The notes below the pieces were generated by a model. The model worked only from the letters and a program-made list of their open reading frames with translations. It was not told the origin of the DNA and did not search any database. From positions 1-63,606 of the forward strand of contig WMKJ01000076.1 in assembly GCA_009733715.1 (NCBI GenBank): a DNA stretch of 63,606 bases, read 5' to 3'. The DNA comes from Herpomyces periplanetae (taxonomy: Eukaryota > Ascomycota > Laboulbeniomycetes > Herpomycetales > Herpomycetaceae). The stretch's first letter is position 1; each line of letters starts with the position of its first letter. The translations under genes were made by a program, and so were the position numbers. Of this stretch, positions 9,557-21,935 are shown in pieces.

Positions 9557-12175
9557 ATGAATGCTTATTTTTCCAGTACGGCACCGGCCCAGTCGGTTGC
9601 TTTGAGTGATTTATCCCATAACACTAATATTGCAGATTTTGTTGAAAAAGTTTTCAAACAATCTATTTTATCAGTTTGTCAACTTGATGTATCCCTTCAA
9701 AAAGATATTGATGAGTGTAGAGAAAAGCAAAAATCACTCATTGGATCATCAAGTCGCGAAATCATGAATTTAAATGATCAGGTTATCACTATTAACGATA
9801 CATTACACAATGTGGATACCCGTTTGTCTCGTACCTTAAATGCTGCCCAGCCCAAAAATTTTATGCACGCTCTGCACAATTTTCGTTCTTTTCAACAGCG
9901 TAGTCTAATGTTAAACCGACGTGATACTTCTCCGCAACTTCTTCTTCAATTTCTGGAACCTTGTTTATGCGCCCTGAACCGTTTACTATTCAATAGGAAC
10001 TTTATTACTGCTGGAAAATTAATTCTACTAGTTCAAACTATACTCATTCATTCTCCTTGTCTCAATTTTGATAGCTCCTCATCTAAACTTCTTGGTCAAT
10101 TGCGCAATATGTCATGCGAATTTGACCGAGCTGTTACTTCTAATTTATTAGAACCGGTAGATGATTTTCGATTGGTACTGCACATTTTAGTTGGTGTATT
10201 TATGTATACATCATCTTCCATTGAAGCGCCTCTTGACTACTACTTTAGCAAGTTAAACCTTTGTTTAAAAAATTTCCAATTCTCCACACAAAAATCACCC
10301 GCATTCCTGAACCAAATGTGTCAATTACTCAATATATACATGCGTTCTGTCTTCTTTAACTATCAAAAGCTTGCCGCAGAATTTACTCAGTCTATCAACT
10401 GCCTTTCACACAAGCATCTCATTGATGATACCTCATTGAACGGTATACGTGAGTTGAAACTCTCAAAATTTTCATACCGGTTGGATAACGCGGTGCGATC
10501 AAAACTTATGGCAGTTCCCGTCAGTGTATCTTATGCGAGTAATTGGAAAGAAGTTCACCGAGTATGGTGTATTACCTGTTTACAAACACTTTTTGAATCA
10601 GTTCATCATGCCGTTCAAACGGCACAAGCAGATGAATCAGTCTGTATCGATGATTTGCAAGCTCTACGTCGTGAATTACTGCTACAATGGCTCCGGGAAA
10701 GTTGCATTTTAGAAAGAAAACTGGCGCGGTGCAAGATGAGCGTAGACTTCTTGGATCGCAAGCACATTTTCACACAGTTAAGCGAGATAACACTGGACTT
10801 AATTCGTAAACGAATTAAAAATCAGGTTTCCAGTTTGATCAAGGTAGAATCCTTGGTAGCATTAGCTTTGAAGAAATCACCCGAACATATCACTAGAAAG
10901 AATCAGATGGATACTAATTTATGGGCAGCAAGTGTTGCGGAGTGTGATCTTGAGAATGGAGGTGTAAAATTTCGGAAAATGGTGGTGGATCGTTTGTGCG
11001 GATGTAATGAAAGCGTGGATGAATTAAACGTTTGCCTAGAGTCATGGAAATCGAGCATTGCTGAAATTTTGAAAGCATTGAAAAAAATTCGGGACTTTCC
11101 CTGGAGTATGGAACTCGAAGATATTGATGAAGCATACGAGTCGGCCAATTTCTCCCAAGAAATTCATACCAAATTATCGGAGGAGGATCCCGCAGGGTTG
11201 TTAATTGAATTTGAAGGATCATTGCACGAAGTAATATTCAACCTGAACAAGGCATTATCAGGCATAGGAACTGGTGTAATGAAGGAATCACAGAGGGAAT
11301 CGAACTTAGGAGATACTCTAATCCTATATCGAGCATTACGCCAAATTCATATCAAACTGTATAGCGTGCAATACATCCAGGAGAATAATTCTTTAAACAT
11401 TTTAATATGCAATTCTGATTTACCAAGGTCAGAGGCTAGCCCTATGCCAATAGAAGAGCTGATGAACAAATTGATAACTACAATATCTCAAGCATGCGTA
11501 TTGCCATGTCTTAACGTTTTAGACAAGCAACTAGAATTGTTTATACATACGAATGAGTTAGAAAGTCGAAAATTATGGAATGGAGAACCCGAGCTTCCAG
11601 ACCGATGTACAAGTGTCCCATATGAATATCTTGTAGCATTAGTGGAACGTATGAACGAAATGGGGCCAGATTTATTTAACCCGATGGCCAAACGAATAAT
11701 ACGTTCCATAGCATTTGATGAATATATCACTCGGATAGAACCAGTAATAAAGCTTTTAGAGGACGAATTAGATTGGAAGACACCGTCAAGAGACGTTAAT
11801 GATCCAGACCTTGAGGTAGAGCTGGAAAATCAGGATAATACGAGGAATTCTTCTTTAAAAAGTAAGAATTTATTTGATAATAGAACAGTTCATGATAAAC
11901 TTTTAACAGTACTATTTGACATGTTGTTTATATTTTTTGCTCTAGCCAGAAGTAATCACGACCAAAATAAATCGAGGTCACCTTCCATGATACCAGGAAG
12001 CACCAATTCCCTTGAAACATCCTATAAAAGTTTACTCCACCGACTATCGGTAATTTTACAAAATGCTAAACACCACATTGGCCCCCATCACTCCACGATA
12101 CTCCACAATCTTTACACCAAATCATTCGAATACTGGAAAAAAAGCTTCTTCGTGTTTGCTCTACTAGTGGACTAG
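9557..12175 (+). CDS. COG1-like subunit of the Golgi tethering complex
   Basis: Probable lobe A subunit of the conserved oligomeric Golgi (COG) complex, a tether for retrograde vesicles. The single frame is 872 residues, in the usual fungal COG1 range. The N terminus (about 25-105) has the CATCHR-family helical start: DFVEKVFKQSILSV, then DIDECREKQKSLIGSSSREI, resembling the COG1/Vps51 pattern of a long helix ending in LVGxxYRDLI. Near the C terminus KLLTVLFDMLFIFFAL resembles the QLLFDLxFL motif of COG1. The middle is helical and poorly conserved. No membrane segment or signal peptide is seen. Another CATCHR protein (for example Vps51) is the main alternative. Confidence 0.6.
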   Translation: MNAYFSSTAPAQSVALSDLSHNTNIADFVEKVFKQSILSVCQLDVSLQKDIDECREKQKSLIGSSSREIMNLNDQVITINDTLHNVDTRLSRTLNAAQPKNFMHALHNFRSFQQRSLMLNRRDTSPQLLLQFLEPCLCALNRLLFNRNFITAGKLILLVQTILIHSPCLNFDSSSSKLLGQLRNMSCEFDRAVTSNLLEPVDDFRLVLHILVGVFMYTSSSIEAPLDYYFSKLNLCLKNFQFSTQKSPAFLNQMCQLLNIYMRSVFFNYQKLAAEFTQSINCLSHKHLIDDTSLNGIRELKLSKFSYRLDNAVRSKLMAVPVSVSYASNWKEVHRVWCITCLQTLFESVHHAVQTAQADESVCIDDLQALRRELLLQWLRESCILERKLARCKMSVDFLDRKHIFTQLSEITLDLIRKRIKNQVSSLIKVESLVALALKKSPEHITRKNQMDTNLWAASVAECDLENGGVKFRKMVVDRLCGCNESVDELNVCLESWKSSIAEILKALKKIRDFPWSMELEDIDEAYESANFSQEIHTKLSEEDPAGLLIEFEGSLHEVIFNLNKALSGIGTGVMKESQRESNLGDTLILYRALRQIHIKLYSVQYIQENNSLNILICNSDLPRSEASPMPIEELMNKLITTISQACVLPCLNVLDKQLELFIHTNELESRKLWNGEPELPDRCTSVPYEYLVALVERMNEMGPDLFNPMAKRIIRSIAFDEYITRIEPVIKLLEDELDWKTPSRDVNDPDLEVELENQDNTRNSSLKSKNLFDNRTVHDKLLTVLFDMLFIFFALARSNHDQNKSRSPSMIPGSTNSLETSYKSLLHRLSVILQNAKHHIGPHHSTILHNLYTKSFEYWKKSFFVFALLVD

Positions 12176-13562
12176 GAAAGAGCGGACGGCAAGAAAATCC
12201 CCGAACGGAAGGCGCCTTGGACTATTTCGTTACCGCCTGCCGTCTCGTCTGGTCTACTCAGCCCTACGTATATTGCTTTTGGCGCGTCGTTTGGTTTGGG
12301 GGTTTTTGGAATGGGTTTTATGGGCGTGATGTAATGTCGTGCGGTACGATTGGCCGGGATTGATCCTAGTTGAGCATGTTTTCCTTAGTTTTCCAGCTCG
12401 GTATGATTCCATAGGTATGAATTCGTCAGACAGCTTATATTTAACTGATGTGGGATGGACAATTATTCGCTGGTTCGGTGTTCCTCTTCTACATTCTGCC
12501 CCCGTTAGTGTATTTGTGTACAGTTGTATCGAACGGTCCGGTCATTTTAGCCGTCCGTACATCATGGATTGCCCCCTAAACGCTAATTCCTAAAGGCAAA
12601 AACGTGCGAATACTTTTACGTTTCATGCACACACACTGTGTTGCCTTGCCCTACCTTGACGTTCTCAAAACCTTTTCGTATGAATTCCTACACCACTAGT
12701 CCAGATTAAGCGTTAATTTAGTCCCGATTGTTAAGTATTTTCTTTTGCCGTTATATAGTTGGCTATACGGCTGATCCACTTACTATTCTCTCGTCTGTTA
12801 TGGTGAGTTTGTCAACAATACACACTTGCACATACACACAAATGCACACGTACACATACACACTCACATTGGATCATTTGGATCGCCGTACTAAGTCTTA
12901 TTTCAACGGGGCTTGCCGCTCATCGTATTCGGCACATCTTTACGTATATGTATCTGCGTGTACGTATGTGCTTCCATAAATGCACACTTACCTCCGTTAC
13001 AGAAAGTATATTATACACGTCATGCTTATTCGTCCAGTTCTCATTTTTTACTGTATATCTGTAGCTTCTACGAGTCGTCGCCCATTTCTATTAACTCGCT
13101 TTTAGCTACACCCTCTTCACCAACGCTTTGCCATCGCTTCGGAATTGCTTCACGAGCGTTACCGGAAATTTGCCTATTGTTCTTCCGCTTGCACTACGTC
13201 ATTCTGACAGGTGTTTGAGTAAAAAACTAGCTAGAACTCGTTTACTCATGCATACGGTGCAGTTCACTCGTGATAATCCATATTTACTCAACCTCTTTAT
13301 ATCTCTACTCTCGCGCAGCCTTATTTTACTACTCTTCCATCCTTTCCTTATGTCCTGTTAACCCGTCTTGCTTCATCTCCCTTTAACTTTACCTTTTGTG
13401 CGCACCGGCGCACATATATATCCTCTTACACCCACACATCTGTACCTTTACTTCCACCTCCACCTATATATTCACAACTCACACTAACAAGCGTGCACCA
13501 TTCGTTACTAAACCATTCGTGCCTTCGTATGCACAACTTTTGTGCATTGACTTTGCGCCCAC
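12176..13562. other. Intergenic region upstream of the MFS transporter
   Basis: About 1.4 kb without a recognised gene. It holds a CA-rich low-complexity tract at about 12819-12867 and pyrimidine-rich sequence further right, typical of a promoter and leader. Short open frames here have no family likeness. Confidence 0.4.
12819..12867 (+). repeat. CA-rich low-complexity tract
   Basis: Imperfect CACA/CATACA repeats in the intergenic region before the MFS gene. Simple-sequence DNA with no evident function. Confidence 0.6.
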
Positions 13563-15434
13563 ATGCCTTCTTACCATCCCTTCCATCGGGCGCCCGCTCA
13601 TGCATCAGACGATGTTAAATTTGATCTCGAAGCTTCCCGAAGTGACCTCGAAATCTTGTCGTCAAATCTGGATACTGTCTCCGCTGCTAAACTTAAACTT
13701 GTCAATGAGGTAAATATAGATTCGCATGTGCATGTGCGCACACTGTTTGTTCACTTTTCGCAGGTGTCTTGTTTATCTAACGCTTTTCATTCCATATATT
13801 CAGGCAATAAATGAAATTGGCTTCACTTCTTACCATTTAAAACTATTCTTTCTAAACGGTTTTGGGTACGTTGTCTCAATAATATACCGCTATAATCCTT
13901 AAGTCCAAGGCTTACCCATATATCATTCAAATCTTTTGCGCATTGTCATTTAGCTATGCTGTCGACTCGCTCGTCCTCATTGTTCAATCGGTTATTTCTC
14001 CGTCTGCTGCGCGCGAACTTCATCCCCGCATGAAAACCGGTTTAACCATTGCCCTGTACATTGGTCTACTAGTTGGCGCACTATTCTGGGGGTTTTCTGC
14101 CGATATCATTAGCCGTCGTTTTGCTTTCAGCTTCTCTCTGCTCATATGCTCCGTATTTGCCATCCTCGCTGGATTCACTACCAACTGGGTAGTTCTTGGA
14201 ACAATGGTCTTTCTAAGTTCATTTGGCGCAGGGGGTAATCTTGTTCTTGATACTACTATTTTCCTCGATTATTTGCCCACTAACCAGCAATGGCTCGTTA
14301 TCCTCATGGCGGCCTGGTGGGGTGTCGGTCAAATGGTTACGGGTTTAATATCCTGGATTTTCATGCCACGCTGGACTTGCCCCGACTCAGCTCCAGTGTG
14401 TCTTCCTAGCCAAAACAAGGGCTGGCGCTACGTCTGGTTTACATCTGGCTCCATAGTGTTTATACTTTGGATAATGCGTATATTCATCGTACAGTTGAAA
14501 AAATATCCTGCTCCCCGTCTCTTATGCTGTCACGGTGATGATGAAGGAGCTGTAGCTGTCCTTCAGGCCTTTGCTGCGAAATATAATCGCAGATGTAGTC
14601 TCACACTAGAGCAGCTAAAGGTTATCGATGCTATGGAACAGCGACAATCGCGCGATTCCACATCCCTGGGCCCCAACCCTGATCATCATTCTACTGCCCA
14701 TCCTGCCAAATTCGTCCATCGCTTCCTTTACTTATGGCGAACCCACATAGTTACACATGTGCGCGGCTTATTTGCTTCAAGAAAGGCTTCACAATCCACA
14801 CTTTTAATATGGGCTACGTGGCTACTTATTGGTTTAGCTTACCCATTGTTTAACATCTTCTTACCCTCGTACTTGAAATCTCGCAATGCTGTTAATGAGA
14901 ATCCATCACCATCCGTAGTATGGCGTGATTATGCCATATCGAACTTTTTTGGTGTCCTTGGACCCATTCTAGCTTCGTTTATGGCTAACAGTCGCCGTTT
15001 CTGGGGTCGTCGCGGTACCATGATAATTGGTGCTCTGACAACTTGTGCACTATTTTTCGGGTATACCCAAGTGCGCAATCATGCGCAAAATTTTGCCATG
15101 ACCTGCACTATTAATTTTTCTTTGGTAAGTTTGCCGTACGATAAGCTCAAATTTTGAACCATGGCAATCGTCTGACTTATTTGACGTACAGAACCTTTAC
15201 TATAGTACCTTGTTTGCCTATACTCCTGAAGTGTTCCCCTCCATCCATCGAGGAACAGGAAATGGGATTGCTATCGCGTTGAATCGTGTAATGGGCGCAT
15301 TGTCAGCCGTTATCGCTGCCGTAGCGAACACAGCAACCACCGCTCCGCTATATATTTGTGCCAGCTTGTTTGTCGTGATGGCTTTTATCACGGTCCTATA
15401 TCCGTATGAGTCTATGGGCCGCCATGGTTGTTGA
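13563..15434 (+). CDS. Major facilitator superfamily transporter (SV2/sugar-porter-like)
   Basis: Twelve-helix membrane transporter; substrate unknown. Proposed exons are 13563-13709, 13804-13865, 13954-15124 and 15192-15434, giving about 540 residues. The cytosolic N terminus leads to FFLNGFGYAVDSLVLIVQSV (helix 1, formed across the second intron). Next come GLLVGALFWGFSADIISRR (the MFS loop 2-3 motif, normally GxLxDrxGRR) and SFGAGGNLVLDTTIFLDYLP (helices 4-5). After the final intron comes YTPEVFPSIHRGTGNGIA, matching the PExxPTxxRGTGxG motif of SV2-type fungal MFS proteins. The central loop (about 265-320) is hydrophilic. Function beyond the superfamily cannot be assigned. Confidence 0.85.
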
Positions 15435-16127
15435 CTTGTCTTAACTTGGACACATGCGATACGTTGAAGCATTATGCGCACCCCCGCCCGCACGCACGTT
15501 AATGGCCCGTTATCCCGCTTTGTTTGATCGGCGTCGTCGACAACGAACCGTTTACCCAACATGCATGCATATGCCCACGTGTGCGCAGGTTTCAATATTT
15601 TGCTACGCTGTCCACTTATCCTGTTGATCCCTGCTTGCAGAAGATTTTAGACTGCCGGAAGCAATTTTGCCGACAGCTCCCTACCAGCTAGTCCATGCCT
15701 GCAAGCTAATGCTACAGGCAAGCGCACGCGCGTGTGAAACCTCTAAACTGTACAGGCGAACTTCCGGTCCGGTGCCTTCGTGCATGTGCTCTTTTGGGTA
15801 GTGTTTATGCAACCCCATCCATGTCTGTAAGAGCACCAAAGTTGGGCCGACTTGCTCAATTGATCGCTGATTTGTTCGTATATGCGCGTATATGTACGTG
15901 CATGCACGCCAATGTGCCACGAAAATAACTTTGATTGTTTAGGATCCTTGTAACCGGTTACACTGCAAACTCTAATTGATTGACAGTGAACACACTTATC
16001 CGGTTGGGGTAAGCAGATTAACAGGGGTCATCTGGTAAATTTATCATACGATATGCGGAATGTAATTATGAGATTCCCGCTGTCGACCTATTTGATCTTT
16101 AATGTAAACTGGTTGCGCCTGTACTAC
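15435..16127. other. Convergent intergenic region, MFS and Sae2
   Basis: About 690 bases between two 3' ends. It contains several CG/CATG alternations (for example near 15550-15590 and 15890-15910) but no recognised gene. Transcript ends of both neighbours are expected here. Confidence 0.35.
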
Positions 16128-17920
16128 TTAACCTTTTTCACCTCGAAATTTCCATCGGGCGTTAGTCCGGCCAGTTTTATCACGTGCGTATGATCGCGCT
16201 ACGCGGCTTCGTTCGTCAATCTCACGAAGAATCCATGCTTCTTGATCCGCTTGCTGTTGTACGCGAATTTCACTCTCTTCTTGTGTGCTCGGCATATCTG
16301 TACGCCAAAATCCTGGAGGTGTGGCCCGACGGCGTGGCCATGATGAACGATGTAATTTACCATAAGTACTGGCTAGTAAGCTAGTTTTAGCCGCGATCAG
16401 TGCTTCTTGCACGGCTGACTTGTTAGGAAGTTTGGCTAAATGTGTATGTAAGGCTGATGGCTTTGAACCTCGCAACATTTTAAATGGCAATGCTAGATGA
16501 TTTTCAAGTATACGCATATCAAGTAATGACAGTTTAGTTACGCTAGCGTCCATTGTCACAATTTCTGTGTGTATAGCTGAATTATCTTTATCATGATACT
16601 CGTTATTTCGCTCATTAGAGAGGATATCAAGAAACACTTCATCCCCTGAAACTTGGGCGAGGGCCCGGAATTGCTTGCCACAGCATCTCATGTCGGTGCA
16701 ACCCGGTAAGCAGTTTCGATCATCCTTTTTGCGTAAACTTTCGTGATGAATATGAGAAGTACCGCCGTTGAAATGAGGATTAACACAAAAATCCGACAAG
16801 CGTAGCTCATCAGCCATCGAACTATCAGTATGGCCTGGTGAAGTTCCTGTATAATTTCCAATTGCATCATGACTTGACCCCGGTTCACCTTTTCGATCCC
16901 GTTTTCGCTTTACAGTGCGGCGGTGAATTTTCCACAGTTTGCCGCTCGAGTCGACATCACTTTGAGCAGCACAAGTCCCGGTTTGCTCATCTATTGTACT
17001 GGGTTCCAACTTAATATTTTTTACACTTGTACATTGTGTCCCAGGGTCCTTCTGATCTACCGAGTGTATTAGTGGTGAAGAAGCTTGTTCTCTAGTATTT
17101 TGAATAAACAACTTAGAAGTATTTTCCAAGTTTTCTTTATTATTATATAATGCCGTATCATCGCATACCGAGTCAATATCAGGAGAAGAATCAGGTATAA
17201 ATGGTTCGCCTTCGGTGGCCTGACTAGATAGTAGCGGGAACCCTGAGCAAATTGCGTTTTTTGAATTAATTAAGAGCATTTCATTAGACGTATCAAATTT
17301 GGGTGTAGTGAGGGAAGGATGTATTGCTGCTTCGAATGTTGCAGAATCTTGGAGTACGTCCAAGTGGGGGTTTCCGGATACGTCATTTGAAGATGTAATT
17401 GAGGATGGATTACCCTTACTACAATCTCGTAGAGTTTTAGCATACCCCTCCCACAAGTGTAATCTATTCTTTGCATCTTCAAGCTGTTGTTGGGCCAGCA
17501 CTAAAGCTTGAGTTAACGCATGATTATCATGCTTTAAGCAATTAACATGATCATCTAAACAACTTTGGTCATCGTGAAGTTGACTGTTTAACGACTGGGG
17601 CTTATAATACTGTTTCTCAATGTTAACTTGTTCGCGTAAACCTTTTAATTCATCACGCATCGCTTTATTTTCTGCGCTTAGAGACTTTAGCTCACTTGCA
17701 CGACTATCGGCTAATCGTTTTTGTTCTTTCACTGATGATTTAAAGTAATTAGCACCCGCTAATTCCTATATTCCATTGGCTTACCATACACCCTAACTTT
17801 TGTCATCGTATCTTTGAAAGTTGTGCTAAAAGCCGTTTGTAGTATTGTGATGCTTTCTTGTATACATTGTTGTATGTTCTGCTCGAAAGCAGCAAACCCT
17901 TCAACCATATCATCTGACAT
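16128..17920 (-). CDS. Sae2/Ctp1/CtIP-like DNA end-resection factor
   Basis: Cofactor of the Mre11-Rad50 nuclease that starts resection of DNA double-strand breaks. Proposed exons are 17920-17785 and 17731-16128 (53-base intron, branch TGCTAAT), giving about 579 residues. Joining exon 1 (MSDDMVEGFAAFEQNIQQCI) to exon 2 gives a continuous N-terminal coiled coil (ELKSLSAENKAMRDELKGLR), as in the tetramerising end of this family. The middle is disordered and SQ/TP-rich. The C-terminal domain has Cys-rich CTDMRCCGKQF and ends with PPGFWRTDMPSTQE, the family signature (PPGFWxxxFPSTQE), then a basic tail. About 80 residues separate the two conserved C-terminal blocks, an enlarged insert. The second exon alone lacks an ATG. 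Confidence 0.75.
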
Positions 17921-18327
17921 TACCCCACATAACGATCGGTTATTAACTTTACAATATAAAAGAAAATATTTAAGCCAATTGAAGAAAGCTTTAACTACAT
18001 GAGGTTGATTAAGGTTCAATCGGTCAACGCGTGTTAATCCCGATGCAAAATAAAATTACTCCACATGGGAAAAACATTGTTCCAGACATAGTCACATGAC
18101 AAAAAATGATCGGTGGGAAGAATAATATTCCGGCTAATATTTATAGAGAAGAGACTGAGGGAGGAGGAAAATGTGATTTCGAACTAAACCAAGTGAAAAG
18201 TATTAATTGAAGAAGGGGAAAAGAAAAACAATTACACGAGTAACGGACTAAAGAGAAATTGAGAATTCGTAACATAAATTTAGTATGTACTAATCACATT
18301 ATATGTACGGGTTAGAGTTAAGTGATT
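17921..18327 (-). promoter_or_regulatory. Sae2 upstream region
   Basis: About 400 bases between the Sae2 start and the RPN8 stop codon, both on the - strand. It holds the RPN8 3' end and, nearer Sae2, the E-box motif at 18091-18100. Confidence 0.4.
18091..18100. promoter_or_regulatory. RTCAYRTGAY E-box motif
   Basis: GTCACATGAC, 171 bases upstream of the Sae2 start; the exact reverse complement of the motif upstream of Eco1. Confidence 0.4.
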
Positions 18328-19814
18328 TCATTGACCTTGGGAAAGGCGGGGAGAGTCCCGTGACTGGCGAGATGAAGAGGATGATGATACAGAAGACGAT
18401 GTGGAGTCAGAGGAGTCTGGTTTATCTTCATCACTGGTACTAGACGTAGAATCGTAGACGTCGTCATTGCTCTTATCCTTGTCTTGACCAGCGGAGGGTG
18501 GGGGGTGAATAATGCGTCGAGTTTCACGGATACCCACAAGAAGGTTAGCTTCTTCTTGCTGTTTGCGATTGTGGATTTTATTTTCAATAAGATCGTGAAA
18601 GGCATTAATTGCTCGTATTAAAGAAGAGAGGTAGATTAACATTAGCTGGTCGTTAGTTTTAATGGCCATGGCATGAGCTAGTTCTTTATTATCCAAGGAA
18701 CTTAGATCACCGGACGCTGCAGTTGTAGAACCGAATGCCCCACTGCCTATTGAAGAGGATTCCGAACGACCAGTTATCTTCGGAGTTGTCAACTTTGGTA
18801 GCAGGTTAAAGATATCTTGTAGAGTACCCAGGATGACATGATTAACAGGCAATTTATGAGAGATAACTTTTTGAAGATATTTCTCAATTTCGTGAAGTCG
18901 AACGTGAAGCCCTTGTAATGATTGGAGCTGAGATGTTAAACGGGTTGATAGTGTACCGACGGCTACATCACGTATATCCCGTAATAAATGCTCTACACCG
19001 ATTTCTTCAGCTTCTTCCGCTTTGATAACGGATGGTGTGTGTACGAAAGTTTTGGTAGTTGATTTGGTATCCTGTATATTTTAACTTTAGTGAAACGAAG
19101 TCCGCATGAATGAATGTGAATTATACAATTTGATATGTATTACCTCGTTCATCTCCTCAATGCTAAAATAAGCGTCCGTGGGCACGCCAACTTCACGAGG
19201 CTGCACGTCAATGATAACGAGTAAAGGATTATTAGCATATCTCCGAAATAGTTCGTGAATTTCCAGATCGGATGCACGTAGTTTGGGACCCGTATGATAC
19301 CAGCCTACGAGCTTTTCACGCGCATTCACTTTTTTAAACATATCACGCATACTCTCAATGTAATTATGATCCAAGAACCACACAGTATGATCTTTTTCAT
19401 CTTCTTCAAAGGGTACTGTAGGACGGATATTAAAATGTTAACTTTTGATACCCGGTTAAATAACTGTGTGTATAATTTGTACATGAGTGTTGAAATGAAT
19501 GGCGCATACAATTAATACGAACCTGCGAAGCTATTGGTAACTCTGACTGAATTACCCTCATCTTGACCCAAAAGCACACCGACAACACGCCTTTTTAATC
19601 CTTTTGCCGCACGTCCGTAGTGATCAGCAACCGAAAGTAATACTAATGGCGCGATAAGAACTGTTTTTGACCCATATGATCCGACGGGGGTTTTGGGATC
19701 TTTTGGACTTTTTTTGAACTTTTCATCTGAGCAATTGTCAAGATTATCCGGCGAAATTGTAGCGTTGGTTACCGATTTGACTGCATTTGAGGATTCTTTA
19801 TCACGATCGGACAT
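18328..19814 (-). CDS. RPN8: 26S proteasome regulatory subunit RPN8 (PSMD7)
   Basis: MPN-domain subunit of the proteasome lid, partner of Rpn11. Proposed exons are 19814-19523, 19415-19144 and 19071-18328, giving about 435 residues. The MPN domain (about 55-190) carries [46 protein letters not shown] (formed across intron 1) and [20 protein letters not shown]. As in all Rpn8 proteins the JAMM zinc ligands are incomplete, so it is not a protease. The C-terminal helices ([20 protein letters not shown]) match Rpn8, which forms the helical bundle of the lid. Odd points: a Ser/Asp-rich N-terminal extension of about 45 residues before the usual start, and a Ser-rich acidic tail. ATG 19814 is the first in frame. 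Confidence 0.93.
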
Positions 19815-20602
19815 TGGTAAAAAGAGTCACGCCAAGTTCATAAAACTGTCCGCCTATAATAAAATTACCGTATCATCAGCCTACATTTACTCAAGAAATT
19901 ATACTTGTTAGCAAACTAATATTTTGGAAAACAAAATTCTCCAATAAGTCATGATATGCTTACTTAAATGTCATGAAAACTAATCGTACTGAATAAAATG
20001 ATTGTTTGAAATGATGAAAATTTTTAAAATATATAATTTACGCATATCTTAACGAATCTTGAATTTGGAATTATCGACGCCAAAATTGTACTTACATAAT
20101 CCAATTGATCGGGACTATTTCGGAACTTAGGGAGATTTTGTTTAGTCACGTGATTTAGCATAATGATTCACTAGTTATAATGGAGGAGTTTGGGAAAGGC
20201 TTATTAAGCAAAACATTATAAAAAAGGTTGATCATATGCATGTGTATTACGTAATGGAATGGACGGAGTTCTGTCGGAAAAGTTTTGATCCGCTGTGAAA
20301 TAGGAATATTGTTATTCCAGATTATGGGTAGGTTCGGAAGCAGAGAGAATTGATGTTGATGGGGAGATATAATTGGAAGTTTTGGAATGTATAAATTTAT
20401 ATTCATGAGGGCCCAGGCTAATTAACATGTCAAGCTTAAGAGTGTAAGAAAAAGTGAGAGTTGTACATTAAAGATTACAAGGCAGTTCTGCATATAGTGG
20501 GGAGGGTTGGAATGTAATGGATGTAATAAAAATACAGTTCATGATGATTCAGGTAAATCTGTCCAAGATTGGGAAAGATAAGATGGAGAGGAAATAAAGG
20601 AA
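19815..20602. other. RPN8 upstream region and PEX16 3' flank
   Basis: About 790 AT-rich bases without a recognised gene. It includes the E-box motif at 20145-20154, upstream of RPN8, and the region where PEX16 transcripts should end. Confidence 0.4.
20145..20154. promoter_or_regulatory. RTCAYRTGAY E-box motif
   Basis: GTCACGTGAT, 331 bases upstream of the RPN8 start codon. Confidence 0.4.
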
Positions 20603-21935
20603 TTAAATTGTCGAGGTAGAAAAGTAATACTCTCTCCATAGGTAATCATAATTATCGAGCATACTACCTGCCATACCAATTATGGGCTTATTGTTTAGTT
20701 TTGCGGAAACAGATTTAATCCATGGTCTGACACATTATATATTAGTAAAATAAGTGATATAAGAGAAACGTTTAACAGACGGGAATGAAAGGATTTCTTT
20801 AGGGGAGAACTTACCGGGTGATGTTTTCGTAGAATGCACCTCGTAAAATCCACCATATCATGCCATATTTACGTTTCATGTATTCATCCTTTTCTAAACT
20901 CGTAAGTATATTTAAGCCAAGGGGAGACGATTCTTGATAGTAGGTTTTGAGTATATGCCGAGCTATAAGTTCCATGGCAAGACCTGCTACCCATGGGGTC
21001 CAATTGCTTCTATTGTGGCGAAATCGGTAAAGTATTAAGGCATAAATTAAGGGGCGAAGTATATATATCATTTCTGCAAGCTCACCACTACCGTTTAACG
21101 AGTGTACCAAGTTTTGGGGCGGCCTAATATCATCTGGTTTGACGATTTTGCTTTGTAAATACGAGGAAATATTAGAAGAATCGGGGAGCGAAGGAAGTGA
21201 TAATCCAGTGCGTGGCATGGTCCATGTGTCACTGTCTGATATAACATCATCGAGATCGGGACTATCGTCTTGTGTAATAAGCGCGGTAGAACTAGAATTC
21301 GCATCATCGTCATTTGAAGTACACGTTGTACGGGATTGCTTGGGGAACTGTTTCATTTCAAATATATTCTTTGCCTTTTCTAATGCAATGGGGTCAATTT
21401 CACGGTTAGGGATAGGTAAAGTTAAAACTGAACGGGACTGGGTGATGCGTAATATCATTAGACGACATAGGGCCTTTAAAAACTCTATGAACACGACAAC
21501 CCGATGCTGACATTGGTGACTTTTTCGTTTGCTTGCCATTTCCCATAGAAGTTCGGTAAATTGGATGAATTGTAGAGAGTATGCCAATCTTCTGTAACCA
21601 TTATTGCGACAATAGTATGACGTATATCGATTGTGAGGTGAGGGAATAGGAAGTTTAGAGGAGGGGAATCTTTGTATAGCTTTATTGAGTAAAGTGTCAT
21701 GGTACAATGTAAGTAAACGTATGGATGAGTATAAAGATTCCGCGACAAGTTCCGAGTCTCGAAATCGTCCTGAAAGTAGATAAGTGATGCTTCGTAAAGC
21801 ACTTTCTATATGACTAATTAACCCGGAATTATGTATGATAAAATAGCCATACGCGTTAATCCATTTTGGCGGAGGAATATTTGACCGAGACGATAGTGAT
21901 GATCGGTTGTGTAGTATTGATGAAGAGGAAGACAT
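20603..21935 (-). CDS. PEX16: Peroxisomal biogenesis factor 16 (PEX16), two exons
   Basis: Peroxisomal/ER membrane protein that acts in membrane-protein delivery and peroxisome formation. Proposed exons are 21935-20815 and 20726-20603, giving about 414 residues. Family marks include NAYGYFIIHNSGLISHIES, GRFRDSELVAESLYSSIRLL, LLWEMASKRK, and the central YILRPLIYALILYRFRHNRS with WTPWVAGLAMELIARH. Exon 1 runs into a stop inside the GTAAGT donor. After splicing the protein continues RPWIKSVSAKLNNKPIIG and ends in DYLWREYYFSTSTI, matching the family end RPLMDYLPxWQxIYFY. This supports the intron strongly. PEX16 is missing from budding yeast but common in other fungi. Confidence 0.93.
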